A stretch of DNA of 9,538 nt from Acidimicrobiaceae bacterium (lineage in GTDB: Bacteria; Actinomycetota; Acidimicrobiia; Acidimicrobiales; UBA8190). Both the position numbers and the translations under genes were made by a program. The stretch lies in the NCBI GenBank assembly GCA_003131945.1, contig PKWD01000232.1, positions 806 to 10,343 on the forward strand, read 5' to 3'. The notes under the pieces were generated by a model. It was not told the origin of the DNA and searched no databases. It saw nothing but the letters and a program-made list of their open reading frames with translations. This document shows positions 1-6,413 of this stretch, one piece after another. Each line of letters starts with the position of its first letter. The stretch's first letter is position 1.

Positions 1-461
1 AGCACGGCGGGATCGTCGAGCACATCTATACCGACGCCGCCTGGGCCCGGGCGGCGGCCGACTACGCGGCCGCCGCCGATCGCCCGGTGCAACTGGTGAC
101 CCTGACCGACGCCGCCACCAGTGGAGGTCGCAGTCGGGCGCAGGCCTCGGCCCAGCTGGCCCGGGCCGCCGCCGATGCGACCAAAGGACGCGTCACGGCC
201 TTCGCCGCCGGCATCGAGGCGTCGGAGGAGGAAGCCGCCCAATCGGTCGGTACCCTCGTCGCCCACCTGCTCAGCCACCCTGAGGCCACGGCTCTCGCCG
301 GCGCCGAGTTGGCGATAGGCGCAGATTGGATCGGTCTTCGCAGTCACCCCCGACCAAGAGGCAGCATCACCTACGGGGGTCCGGCCGTCCCCGACTGGCT
401 CGACGCCACGCTGCGGGAGATCGTCGGTGTCACCGGGCGACAGCCGTCCCGGGAGGCCTGA
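1..461 (+). CDS. C-terminal part of an unrecognised protein, possibly SDR-like
   Basis: The frame is open from base 3, without a stop, to the TGA at 459-461, so about 152 C-terminal residues of a longer protein are present and the start lies outside the window. The fragment is rich in Ala and Arg. It contains a hydrophobic strand followed by Thr-Asp-Ala-Ala (VQLVTLTDAA), a glycine-containing turn (SGGRSRAQ), an alternating helix and strand pattern, and a C-terminal stretch with LRSHPRP and TYGGP. The strand-helix alternation would suit a Rossmann-type fold such as a short-chain dehydrogenase, but no cofactor loop or YxxxK motif is in the visible part, so the family is only a guess. The stop overlaps the start of the next gene by one base (TGATG), which points to one operon and translational coupling with the amidohydrolase. 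That the frame is coding is well supported by codon bias; function is not. Confidence 0.7.
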   Translation, partial: HGGIVEHIYTDAAWARAAADYAAAADRPVQLVTLTDAATSGGRSRAQASAQLARAAADATKGRVTAFAAGIEASEEEAAQSVGTLVAHLLSHPEATALAGAELAIGADWIGLRSHPRPRGSITYGGPAVPDWLDATLREIVGVTGRQPSREA

Positions 462-1327
462 TGCCCGACCAACCCACCCGCATCGTGGATGCTCACGTGC
501 ATATTTGGGACCCGGCCCGCACGGACTGGTACCCGTATCTCTCGCGTGCTCCGGAGGGTGGCGCCGGCGATGCGTCGAGGATGTTCCGCCGCTTCGATAT
601 CGACACCTACAGAGCTGAGACGGCTCGGTGGAATGTGGAAAAGTTCGTCAACGTCGCCGCCGCCACCGGTCGTTCCTCGATCGAGGAGACCATAGAACTC
701 GATGGCAACGCTGATGTCAGCGGCGGTCCCGACGCCATCATCGGTGGTCTCCCGCCCACCGACACGGTGGCCGAGGCGATCGAGCTCCTCGACCGGCAGA
801 TGGCCGCTGCACGCTTCCGTGGGGTCCGCCCGATGGGCGCCAACATGGGGCCGGTCCCGGACGCCGGAGTGCTCCGCGCTCTGCAGGAGCGGAACCTGCT
901 GTTCGAGTTGATGAGTCATCCCGATCAGCTGGAAGTGGCGGCGACGCAGCTGGCCGGCTTCGATGATCTGACCGTCGTCGTCGAGCACACCGGGTGGCCC
1001 CGCTCGAATTCCGACGAGGAACGCGCCCTCTGGCGGGGCGGCATCGACGCGCTGGCCGGCCTGGGCGACAGCGTCATGTGCAAGCTCTCGGGCCTGGCCA
1101 TGCCGTTGCAGTCCATGAGCGTCGATGCCTTCGCTCCGTGGCTCGAGTACGCCATCGAGGCCTTCGGGGTCGACCGCTGCATGTTCGCCAGCAACTTCCC
1201 CGTCGACGCCATGTACGGCACCTTCGATGAGCTCTACGCCACGTTCAATACTGTGACGGCCGGCCTCGACAGTGAATCCCGCGCAAAGCTCTTTGCCACC
1301 AATGCCGAGCGCGTCTATCGCTGTTAG
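461..1327 (+). CDS. Amidohydrolase 2 family (COG3618-type) metal-dependent hydrolase
   Basis: A 288-residue TIM-barrel hydrolase of the amidohydrolase-2 group, which contains lactonases and decarboxylases acting on sugar lactones and aromatic acids. The ATG at 461 was chosen because it overlaps the upstream stop (TGATG) and puts the typical strand-1 motif DAHVHIWD at residues 10-17, with H12 and H14 as the HxH metal pair. H153 (in MSHPDQ) and H176 (in VEHTGWP) fit the histidines of strands 5 and 6. CKLSGL follows. The last barrel motif reads FASNFPVD, with N245 where many relatives have the aspartate of GSDWP; this variant also occurs in a recognisable subgroup, so it need not mean loss of activity. 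The length matches the family (about 270-300). The protein is probably cytoplasmic: no signal peptide or membrane segment is seen. The substrate is unknown; a lactone or cyclic ester is a reasonable guess. Confidence 0.9.
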   Translation: MPDQPTRIVDAHVHIWDPARTDWYPYLSRAPEGGAGDASRMFRRFDIDTYRAETARWNVEKFVNVAAATGRSSIEETIELDGNADVSGGPDAIIGGLPPTDTVAEAIELLDRQMAAARFRGVRPMGANMGPVPDAGVLRALQERNLLFELMSHPDQLEVAATQLAGFDDLTVVVEHTGWPRSNSDEERALWRGGIDALAGLGDSVMCKLSGLAMPLQSMSVDAFAPWLEYAIEAFGVDRCMFASNFPVDAMYGTFDELYATFNTVTAGLDSESRAKLFATNAERVYRC

Positions 1328-1365
1328 GTGGCCCCGCCCCGTGTCGGAAAGAGGGAAATCGGCTT

Positions 1366-1881
1366 TCAGGGCTTCGGGGTGAACCTCTCGTCGGATGCGA
1401 GAATCTCATCGCACACGTCCGCTGCCACCATGTCCGTGACCGACACATAGGCGAGCATGAGGGCGACAGTGCTCGCAGGGAAACGGTCCTGGACCTCCTC
1501 GAGAGCCTCGAGGACCTGCTGGCGATCGGGTTCATCCGCGGCGTCGCCTAGGGCGGCGACCACCGCATCCATGCATTGCTCCGAGAGGGCCTCGGCCACC
1601 AGCGGAGTGGTGGGTCGATACTGAGGCTGCTGAAGAGCTGTGGCCGGATCGCGCTTGCGCCTCAAAGCCCGCAGGGCTGTCCGTATGGCCACGGGCTGCG
1701 TGTCGAACTCCGTCACCGGGAGGCTGCGGAGACCTCGGGCCACATCTGCGTCCCCGACCCAAAGCAGGATCTGTAGGAGCCGCTCCATACGCGCGGCGAT
1801 GACCGACATCGAGGAGTTGGCCCCGGTGTCGCCGAGCCCATTGGCTGGACCTGCGACCCCCTGTTCCTCGGTATCTTCCAT
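1366..1881 (-). CDS. Hypothetical protein, 171 residues, mostly helical
   Basis: I do not recognise this family. The frame has strong GC-rich third-position bias. It starts at an ATG (1879-1881) preceded by GGGAG with a five-base gap, a credible Shine-Dalgarno site. The N-terminal 25 residues are acidic and Gly/Ala-rich and probably disordered. Residues 26-75 (SVIAARMERLLQILLWVGDADVARG onward) look like amphipathic helices, then comes a basic patch RALRRKRD (71-78), a Gln/Pro linker, and two further helical stretches at about 94-112 and 118-134. A hydrophobic segment (STVALMLAYVSVTDMVAADV, 137-156) is too polar to be a sure membrane span. Cysteines are at 103 and 157 only, so no metal motif is evident. 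The gene converges with the amidohydrolase, 38 bases apart, and lies 145 bases downstream of the F420 oxidoreductase, so it may have its own promoter. An internal Met25 start is possible. Confidence 0.65.
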   Translation of the reverse strand: MEDTEEQGVAGPANGLGDTGANSSMSVIAARMERLLQILLWVGDADVARGLRSLPVTEFDTQPVAIRTALRALRRKRDPATALQQPQYRPTTPLVAEALSEQCMDAVVAALGDAADEPDRQQVLEALEEVQDRFPASTVALMLAYVSVTDMVAADVCDEILASDERFTPKP

Positions 1882-1886
1882 GTCGG

Positions 1887-1891
1887 CTCCC
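1887..1891 (-). promoter_or_regulatory. Ribosome binding site of the 171-residue protein
   Basis: On the minus strand GGGAG sits five bases before the ATG at 1881. This is what decides the start for this otherwise unrecognised gene over the internal Met codon 24 codons downstream. Confidence 0.55.
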
Positions 1892-1932
1892 GTCGGAAGA
1901 CTCCGCCGAGTCCTATCGACGCGTCCGACGAG

Positions 1933-1938
1933 ATACTA
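1933..1938 (-). promoter_or_regulatory. Candidate -10 element for the 171-residue protein
   Basis: The minus strand reads TAGTAT (TANNNT type) in the 145-base gap, about 50 bases before the ATG. No convincing -35 box is seen at 17-18 bases spacing. The rest of the gap (1882-2026) contains a small 5-bp-arm hairpin at 1981-1993 but no U-tract terminator. The call is weak and rests on one hexamer. Confidence 0.25.
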
Positions 1939-2026
1939 CGAGGTAGCGGTGGCACCCTCGCCCAGCTTGGACCGCAGGTCGGCCTCGAAGGCCAAGGGGC
2001 GTTGCCGACGTCATCGATCCGACGCT

Positions 2027-3028
2027 CTACCTGAGCGCGTCAACGAGACCGCCGAAGCATGCCTCACCGATGGCATAGGGCGTGTAGACGCAGATCCGAT
2101 CTACTCGGTCGCCGAAACGCCCCTTGATGTCGGCGGCCACCTCCTCGGGGGTTCCGCGGGCCGCCAGCGCGCCGAGCATGGCCGGCTCGATGCGTCGCGC
2201 CATCTCGTCCCAGCGGCCTTCCTTGGACAAGGTATGCAATTCCGATTGCAGATCTCCCCAGACCTCGACGTCCAGGACGGGCCGATATGACGGGGTCGAG
2301 CCGTAGAAGCTGAGAAGCCAACGAGTACCCTCGTCAGCCACGGCCAGTTCTTCCTCGGTGCGGCCACAGCAGGCGATCACCTCACCGACGAGATCGAGAT
2401 CGGACGGGCGGCGGCCGGCCCGGGCCAGTCCCTCGTCCACCATCGGCAAGGTCCGCTCCTGGAAATGGCGCCTGGTGTTGAAGGGCATGACCAAGAGGCC
2501 GTCGGCCGACTCCGCCGCCAGCCGGGTCATCTGCGGGCCGAGTGCCCCTAAGAAGATCGGCGGCATGCCGTAGGGGTTCGGACCCGGGTTGAACATCGGC
2601 GTCATCAGAGTGTGACGGTAGAACTCGCCCTCGAAGCGGAGCCGTCCATCTCCCTCCCAGGCGGCGAAGATGGCCCGCAGTGCTCCGATCAGCTCCCGCA
2701 TGCGGGCGATGGGACGGTCGAAGGGAACGCCGTAGCGCTTCTCGATCTGCGTCCGGATCTGGGCCCCGAGCCCGAGGGTGAAGCGCCCCCGCGACAGGCA
2801 TTGCAGGTCGTTGGCCTGGTGGGCGAGTTGGATGGGATTGCGGGGGAAGGCGATGGCGACATTGGTCATGAGTTCGACCGTCGACGTGTTGGCGGCGGCG
2901 AGAATGAGGGGAAGGAAGATATCCCGGGGGCCTTCGAAGGTGAACACACCGTCGACCCCGAGTGCCTCGAGGCGACGGGCATGTTCGCCGGCATCTTCGA
3001 GTCCCGCCAGCATGGTGTGGATCTTCAT
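2027..3028 (-). CDS. LLM class F420-dependent oxidoreductase (TIGR03617-like)
   Basis: A 333-residue flavin/F420 monooxygenase-like TIM barrel. Members of this class use coenzyme F420 (or FMN) to reduce or oxidise carbonyl or alcohol carbons, usually in the cytoplasm. Visible family marks are the N-terminal MKIHTML with EDAGEHARRLEALGVDGVFT (11-30), the AFPRNPIQLAHQANDLQ segment (60-76), LSRGRFTLGLGAQ (78-90), YGVPFDRPIARMREL (99-113), and the MTPMFNPGPNPYG stretch (142-154), which is typical of the MSMEG_2256-like subgroup. The length matches that subgroup. The frame is open well upstream to about 3640, but that part lies inside the SDR gene in another frame, and the protein family begins at MKIH, so ATG 3028 is chosen. 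No Shine-Dalgarno site precedes it; instead TATCAT lies six bases before the ATG, so a leaderless internal transcript is possible. It is third in the minus-strand cluster, 53 bases after the SDR stop. The specific substrate is unknown. Confidence 0.92.
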   Translation of the reverse strand: MKIHTMLAGLEDAGEHARRLEALGVDGVFTFEGPRDIFLPLILAAANTSTVELMTNVAIAFPRNPIQLAHQANDLQCLSRGRFTLGLGAQIRTQIEKRYGVPFDRPIARMRELIGALRAIFAAWEGDGRLRFEGEFYRHTLMTPMFNPGPNPYGMPPIFLGALGPQMTRLAAESADGLLVMPFNTRRHFQERTLPMVDEGLARAGRRPSDLDLVGEVIACCGRTEEELAVADEGTRWLLSFYGSTPSYRPVLDVEVWGDLQSELHTLSKEGRWDEMARRIEPAMLGALAARGTPEEVAADIKGRFGDRVDRICVYTPYAIGEACFGGLVDALR

Positions 3029-3034
3029 CGGTGG

Positions 3035-3040
3035 ATGATA
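3035..3040 (-). promoter_or_regulatory. Candidate leaderless -10 element before the F420 oxidoreductase
   Basis: On the minus strand TATCAT is followed by exactly six bases (CCACCG) and then the ATG at 3028, the spacing expected when transcription begins at the start codon itself. No -35 box is recognisable, and there is no Shine-Dalgarno site that would explain initiation otherwise. It lies in the 53-base gap after the SDR gene. Confidence 0.35.
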
Positions 3041-3081
3041 CAGAAGCGGCCCCGCCGGCCTCGGTGGCGGTGGCCGGTCGA

Positions 3082-4074
3082 TCAGCCGTCCGTTCCCAGC
3101 TGGCCGGTGTCCCGGAGCCAGTTGACGGTGTCCCTGAAGGTCTCGACCGTGGGGCGGTAGGTGACACCGAAGGCGGCCAGGGTGGCGGTGTCGTCGCCGG
3201 GACGTCCCGACGACATCACGATGGCCGCCTCTTCCGACAGCGGCGGCAGGACCTGGCCCGAGGCGCGGAGCTCGTCGAACTTCCGCCCCAGGGAGATCAT
3301 GTCCTCGGGGCTGGCCCGGTGGTAGGGCACCGGGCGTCCCGATGCCTCGGCCAGCAGCGCGGCCCAGTCCTCCCAGGTCACGTAGCGGCCACTCACCAGA
3401 TAGCGCCGGGGTCCGCGGCCCGGTTCCATGGCCCGGCCGATGATGAGGGCCAGGTCCCTGACGTCGACGACGCCGAGACCGCTGTCGGGCGCGTACATGC
3501 CCGACTCGAGGCTGGCCAGGATGGCGCTGAAGCTCCCGTCGAGATGGGGGCTCGTGGGCCCGTAGACGCCGCCGACCACGAGGGTGGTGACGGGCGCACC
3601 GGCCCGTTGCCGTTGCTGGACGAACCGCTCGATGGCGCACTTCTGTGCCCCGTAGACCGACAGCGGCTCAGCCAGCGGGCTCTCGGGGCCGAGGACCGTG
3701 TCCGTGGTGGGGAGATGGACGGTGATGGTGGAGGTGTAGACGACGGGATCGAGGCCCCGGTCGAGGGCCCCGTCGATCACCAACCGGGTCCCCTCGATGT
3801 TGGCGGCGCTCGTCGGGCCCCGGCCCCCGGCCACGCCGATTTCGGCTGCGCAGTGGACCACGGCGTCACAGCCCTCGAGGGCCTCGGACACCCGGTCGGC
3901 GTCGGTCATGTCGCCCACCACGACCTCATCGGCCACGGCGCCGAGGGGGCCGAGGACGCCTGCGACCTTGGTCGGGTTCCGAGCCAGCAGGCGGACGACG
4001 TGGCCCGACCGTTGCAGCACGCTGACGGCGTGGGAGCCGACGAAGCCGGTGCCGCCGGTGACGAGAATCTTCAC
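3082..4074 (-). CDS. NAD(P)-dependent epimerase/dehydratase-type SDR oxidoreductase
   Basis: A 330-residue extended short-chain dehydrogenase. The N-terminal Rossmann fold carries VTGGTGFVGSH (5-15), the GxxGxxG dinucleotide loop, then LLARNP (29-34) and GDMTD (54-58), which fit an acidic/basic cofactor-selecting region and an adenine pocket. VVHCAAE (72-78) and NIEGTRLVIDGAL (92-104) are typical. Catalytic residues are S115/T116 in VYTSTITVH and Y141-K145 in the YGAQK form of YxxxK. VVGGVYGPTSPH (166-177) and the VVDVRDLAL motif are hallmarks of 3beta-HSD or dihydroflavonol-reductase-like members. It starts with GTG at 4074, with GGAGGG just upstream, and lies 13 bases after the acyl-CoA synthetase stop, so the two are almost surely co-transcribed. 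The protein probably reduces or oxidises a hydroxy/keto group on the product of the neighbouring enzymes; the true substrate is not visible. Confidence 0.92.
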   Translation of the reverse strand: MKILVTGGTGFVGSHAVSVLQRSGHVVRLLARNPTKVAGVLGPLGAVADEVVVGDMTDADRVSEALEGCDAVVHCAAEIGVAGGRGPTSAANIEGTRLVIDGALDRGLDPVVYTSTITVHLPTTDTVLGPESPLAEPLSVYGAQKCAIERFVQQRQRAGAPVTTLVVGGVYGPTSPHLDGSFSAILASLESGMYAPDSGLGVVDVRDLALIIGRAMEPGRGPRRYLVSGRYVTWEDWAALLAEASGRPVPYHRASPEDMISLGRKFDELRASGQVLPPLSEEAAIVMSSGRPGDDTATLAAFGVTYRPTVETFRDTVNWLRDTGQLGTDG

Positions 4075-4077
4075 GGA

Positions 4078-4083
4078 CCCTCC
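4078..4083 (-). promoter_or_regulatory. Strong ribosome binding site that decides the GTG start of the SDR gene
   Basis: The minus strand reads GGAGGG followed by TCC and the GTG at 4074-4072. It lies in the 13-base gap after the upstream synthetase stop and supports the GTG start, which also begins directly with the Rossmann motif. Confidence 0.7.
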
Positions 4084-4087
4084 GGCC

Positions 4088-5662
4088 TTAGATGGTGCGT
4101 CCCGAGCCTTCCCAGTAAGGGTCGCGGAGTAGTCGCTTGTAGAGCTTGCCGGTGGGTTGTCGGGGCAGCTCGGGGTCGAAGTCGATCGCCTGGGGGCATT
4201 TGTAGTGCGCGAGGTGCTCGCGGCAGAACGCGAGCAGCTCCCGCTCCAACGCGGGGCCTGCGTTGGCCATGTCGAGGGGCTGGACGACCCCGTGCACCCG
4301 CTCGCCCATCTCCTCGTCGGGGATGCCGAATACCGCCGCGTCCATGACCTTCGGGTGGGTGACGAGCAGGTTCTCGGCTTCCTGGGGGTAGATGTTCACG
4401 CCTCCTGAGATGATCATGTGCGTCTTGCGGTCGGTGAGGAAGAGATAGCCGTCTTCGTCGACCCAGCCGACGTCGCCCAGGGTCGTCCAACCGTGCTTGT
4501 TTCGGCTCTCGGCGGTCTTGTCCGGAGCGTTGTGATATTCGAAGGTCCCGCCGCCGGCGAAATAGACGACGCCTTCGGAGCGCGGGGGAAGTTCGTCGCC
4601 GGCCTCGTCGCAGATCTTCAGCTGCGCCATCAGGGCGCGGCCGACCGAGCCCTTCTTCGACAGCCATTCCTGGGAGTTGATGGCGGTAAAGCCGTTGCCC
4701 TCGGTGCCGGCGTAGTACTCGTGGATGATGGGACCCCACCACTCGAGCATCTGCCGCTTGACGTCGACGGGACAGGGCGCGGCGGCGTGGACGGCATAGC
4801 GCAGGCTCGAGAGGTCGTATCGGTCCCGTTCGGAGGTCGGCAGCTTCAACATGCGTACGAACATCGTCGGGACGAATTGCGCGTGCGTCACCCCGTAGCG
4901 TTCGATCAAGCCGAGGCAGGCGGCAGGGTCGAAGTTCTCCATGATCACGACGGTGGCGCCGAGTCGGAGCATCGACATCGAGTAAACGAGCGGCGCCGAG
5001 TGGTAGAGCGGTGCCGGAGACAGGTAGACGGACCCCGGCCCGACGCCCGCCCGGGCCATGCCCATGGCGATCTGGACGGGGGCGGCCGTGGGGTCGCCGA
5101 GTGGAGTGGCCGGTAGGGTCTTACGGACGCCCTTCGGCTGTCCGGTGGTACCGGACGAGTAGAGCATCTCCCGTCCTTCAGATTCATCGTCGACGGGGGT
5201 CGGCTCGAACTGCTCGGCCGAGGACCTGTAGTCGTCGAAACCGGGGAGCGCTCCGCCCACCACCAGCCGTGTCGGGATCCGGCCCAGGTCGAGGAGGGAG
5301 ACGACCTCGGCCATGGCCGGAGTGGCGACGAGGGTCGTGGCGCCGCAGTCGTCGAGGATGTACTGAACCTCGCTGCTGCGCAGATGGTTGTTGAGGGCCG
5401 TGTAGTAGAGCCCCGAGCGCTGCGCCCCCCAGGCCAGGGGCAGATAGTCGATGTTGTTTTCCATGAGGAAGGCCACGTGGCCACCGGCTCTCGTGCCCCG
5501 GGCCCGCAGCAGCCGGGCGAACCGGTTGGAACGGCCCTCGACCTCCCGGTACGCAAGCGACTCCCCGGTGCCCCCCATGACGACGGCGGTGGCCTCCGGG
5601 TGTCGCTGCGCCTGGCTGCCGAGGTCGAGTGATGCGTCAGGCTCGGTGGGCACGGCGTTCAC
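4088..5662 (-). CDS. Acyl-CoA synthetase (AMP-forming, FadD-like, ANL superfamily)
   Basis: A 524-residue adenylate-forming ligase that activates a carboxylic acid with ATP and joins it to CoA. The core motifs are all present: the phosphate loop YSSGTTGQPKGVRK (168-181), YYAGTEGNG (316-324), TLGDVGWVDEDGYL (394-407) with D397 for ribose binding, DRKTHMIISGGVNIYPQE (411-428) as hinge, and PTGK with the C-terminal catalytic K506. The length fits medium/long-chain or bile-acid/steroid-type FadD enzymes. AMENN-like membrane or signal sequences are absent; it should be cytoplasmic. The start is GTG at 5662 (MNAVPTEP). No good Shine-Dalgarno site precedes it, so a second in-frame GTG three codons on is an alternative. 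It is the first gene of the minus-strand cluster and is read divergently from the DLH gene across a 105-base region with two palindromes. Acyl substrate specificity cannot be read from the sequence. Confidence 0.95.
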   Translation of the reverse strand: MNAVPTEPDASLDLGSQAQRHPEATAVVMGGTGESLAYREVEGRSNRFARLLRARGTRAGGHVAFLMENNIDYLPLAWGAQRSGLYYTALNNHLRSSEVQYILDDCGATTLVATPAMAEVVSLLDLGRIPTRLVVGGALPGFDDYRSSAEQFEPTPVDDESEGREMLYSSGTTGQPKGVRKTLPATPLGDPTAAPVQIAMGMARAGVGPGSVYLSPAPLYHSAPLVYSMSMLRLGATVVIMENFDPAACLGLIERYGVTHAQFVPTMFVRMLKLPTSERDRYDLSSLRYAVHAAAPCPVDVKRQMLEWWGPIIHEYYAGTEGNGFTAINSQEWLSKKGSVGRALMAQLKICDEAGDELPPRSEGVVYFAGGGTFEYHNAPDKTAESRNKHGWTTLGDVGWVDEDGYLFLTDRKTHMIISGGVNIYPQEAENLLVTHPKVMDAAVFGIPDEEMGERVHGVVQPLDMANAGPALERELLAFCREHLAHYKCPQAIDFDPELPRQPTGKLYKRLLRDPYWEGSGRTI

Positions 5663-5710
5663 ACTAAGACGAAGGGAGTGGGTCGGCGAAAGGGTCTTCC
5701 GAGGCGCGCC

Positions 5711-5735
5711 GCGGCGATCAACGGCTGATCGCCGC
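5711..5735. repeat. Perfect 10-bp inverted repeat in the divergent promoter region
   Basis: Arms GCGGCGATCA (5711-5720) and TGATCGCCGC (5726-5735) are exact reverse complements with a five-base centre ACGGC. The palindrome lies between the divergent starts of the acyl-CoA synthetase (5662) and the DLH gene (5768). The size and near-central position suit a dimeric repressor operator, for example of the TetR or GntR type. A transcript hairpin is the alternative. No regulator gene is in the window to pair with it. Confidence 0.65.
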
Positions 5736-5740
5736 CGGGC

Positions 5741-5760
5741 TCCTGTCGGTCATGACAGGA
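5741..5760. repeat. Second inverted repeat, overlapping the DLH ribosome site
   Basis: Arms TCCTGTC (5741-5747) and GACAGGA (5754-5760) are exact reverse complements around a six-base centre GGTCAT. The right arm contains AGGA, which is the best Shine-Dalgarno candidate for the ATG at 5768 (seven-base gap). It may be an operator or an RNA hairpin that hides the ribosome site. It starts six bases after the first palindrome ends. Confidence 0.5.
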
Positions 5761-5767
5761 TCGGGCC

Positions 5768-6412
5768 ATGCCGGACATCGCTCTTCCGTACTTCCTCGCT
5801 CGTCCCGACGGTGATCAACGGGGGCCGGGCATTGTCGTGATCCACGAGGGAAATGGCATCTCCGCGCAGTTGCTCCGTGTGTGCCAGCGATTGGCGCACG
5901 AGGGGTACGCGGCGATCGCCCCCGACCTGTTCTTCCGGATCGGCGGGACCGAGGCACGCAATGTCGTCGCCCTCATGGCCTCGCTCACGCCGGAGCAGAC
6001 TGCCGCCGACATCGGCGAGGCCATCGCCGTCCTGCGTCGGGAGGGGGCGACCGCCGTCGGGGTGATCGGATTCTGCATGGGCGGTTTCCAGGCCTACCGG
6101 ACAGCGCTGTCGTCCCCGGGATGTGATGCCGCGGTGGGGTTCTACGGGGCTCGGATCGCCGCCGAACTGGGTGAGCCCCGGTGCCCGACGTTGCTGCTCT
6201 TCGGAGGAGACGACGAGTACATCCCCACCGCGGACATCGAGGCCGTGGTGGCCCACCATCCCGACACGGTCGTCTATCCCGCTGCTCACCACGGCTTCAT
6301 GCGTGACCGGTCCGATAGCTACGACGAGGCAGCGGCGACCGACGGCTGGAGCCGGATGCTCGATTTCCTGTCCATCCACATCGGGCGGTCGCCGGGCCAC
6401 GGTGGGCAGTGA
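5768..6412 (+). CDS. Dienelactone hydrolase family protein (alpha/beta hydrolase)
   Basis: A 214-residue alpha/beta hydrolase that matches the dienelactone hydrolase family in length and in all active-site positions. E27 in VVIHEGNG corresponds to the Glu that pairs with the nucleophile in the classic enzyme. C103 in GFCMGG is the cysteine nucleophile, D149 in GGDDEYIP the acid, and H175 in PAAHHGFM the base. These enzymes open carboxymethylenebutenolide (chlorocatechol and hydroquinone degradation), but many homologues act on other lactones or esters, so the substrate is open. No signal peptide is seen, so it is probably cytoplasmic. The start is ATG 5768, with AGGA seven bases upstream, directly after two inverted repeats. 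The stop lies one base before the ATG of the ThDP enzyme, so the two are an operon. It is probably controlled through the palindromes. Confidence 0.92.
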   Translation: MPDIALPYFLARPDGDQRGPGIVVIHEGNGISAQLLRVCQRLAHEGYAAIAPDLFFRIGGTEARNVVALMASLTPEQTAADIGEAIAVLRREGATAVGVIGFCMGGFQAYRTALSSPGCDAAVGFYGARIAAELGEPRCPTLLLFGGDDEYIPTADIEAVVAHHPDTVVYPAAHHGFMRDRSDSYDEAAATDGWSRMLDFLSIHIGRSPGHGGQ

Positions 6413-6413
6413 G

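Noticed and set aside
1328..1365. Terminator between the convergent amidohydrolase and 171-residue gene
   Set aside because: I looked for an inverted repeat plus T tract in this 38-base gap and found none that is convincing.
1981..1993. Small hairpin (GGCCT, loop CGA, AGGCC) as a terminator after the F420 oxidoreductase
   Set aside because: The stem is only 5 bp and no T run follows it on the minus strand, so a terminator is not supported.
3029..3640. Upstream extension of the F420 oxidoreductase frame
   Set aside because: The extension overlaps the SDR gene and has Arg/Pro/Gly-rich shadow sequence; the family N terminus begins at the ATG at 3028.
2962..4347. Long open frame on the plus strand (about 461 codons) opposite the SDR gene
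   Set aside because: It is antisense to a well-supported SDR and to parts of the ligase and oxidoreductase. Its translation is low-complexity (Gly, Arg, Asp, Val rich) with no family motif, a common artefact of high GC.
6123..6413. Upstream extension of the ThDP enzyme into the DLH gene
   Set aside because: The bases are better explained by the DLH frame with its complete catalytic set, and the extra 97 residues are Arg/Ser/Pro-rich shadow sequence.
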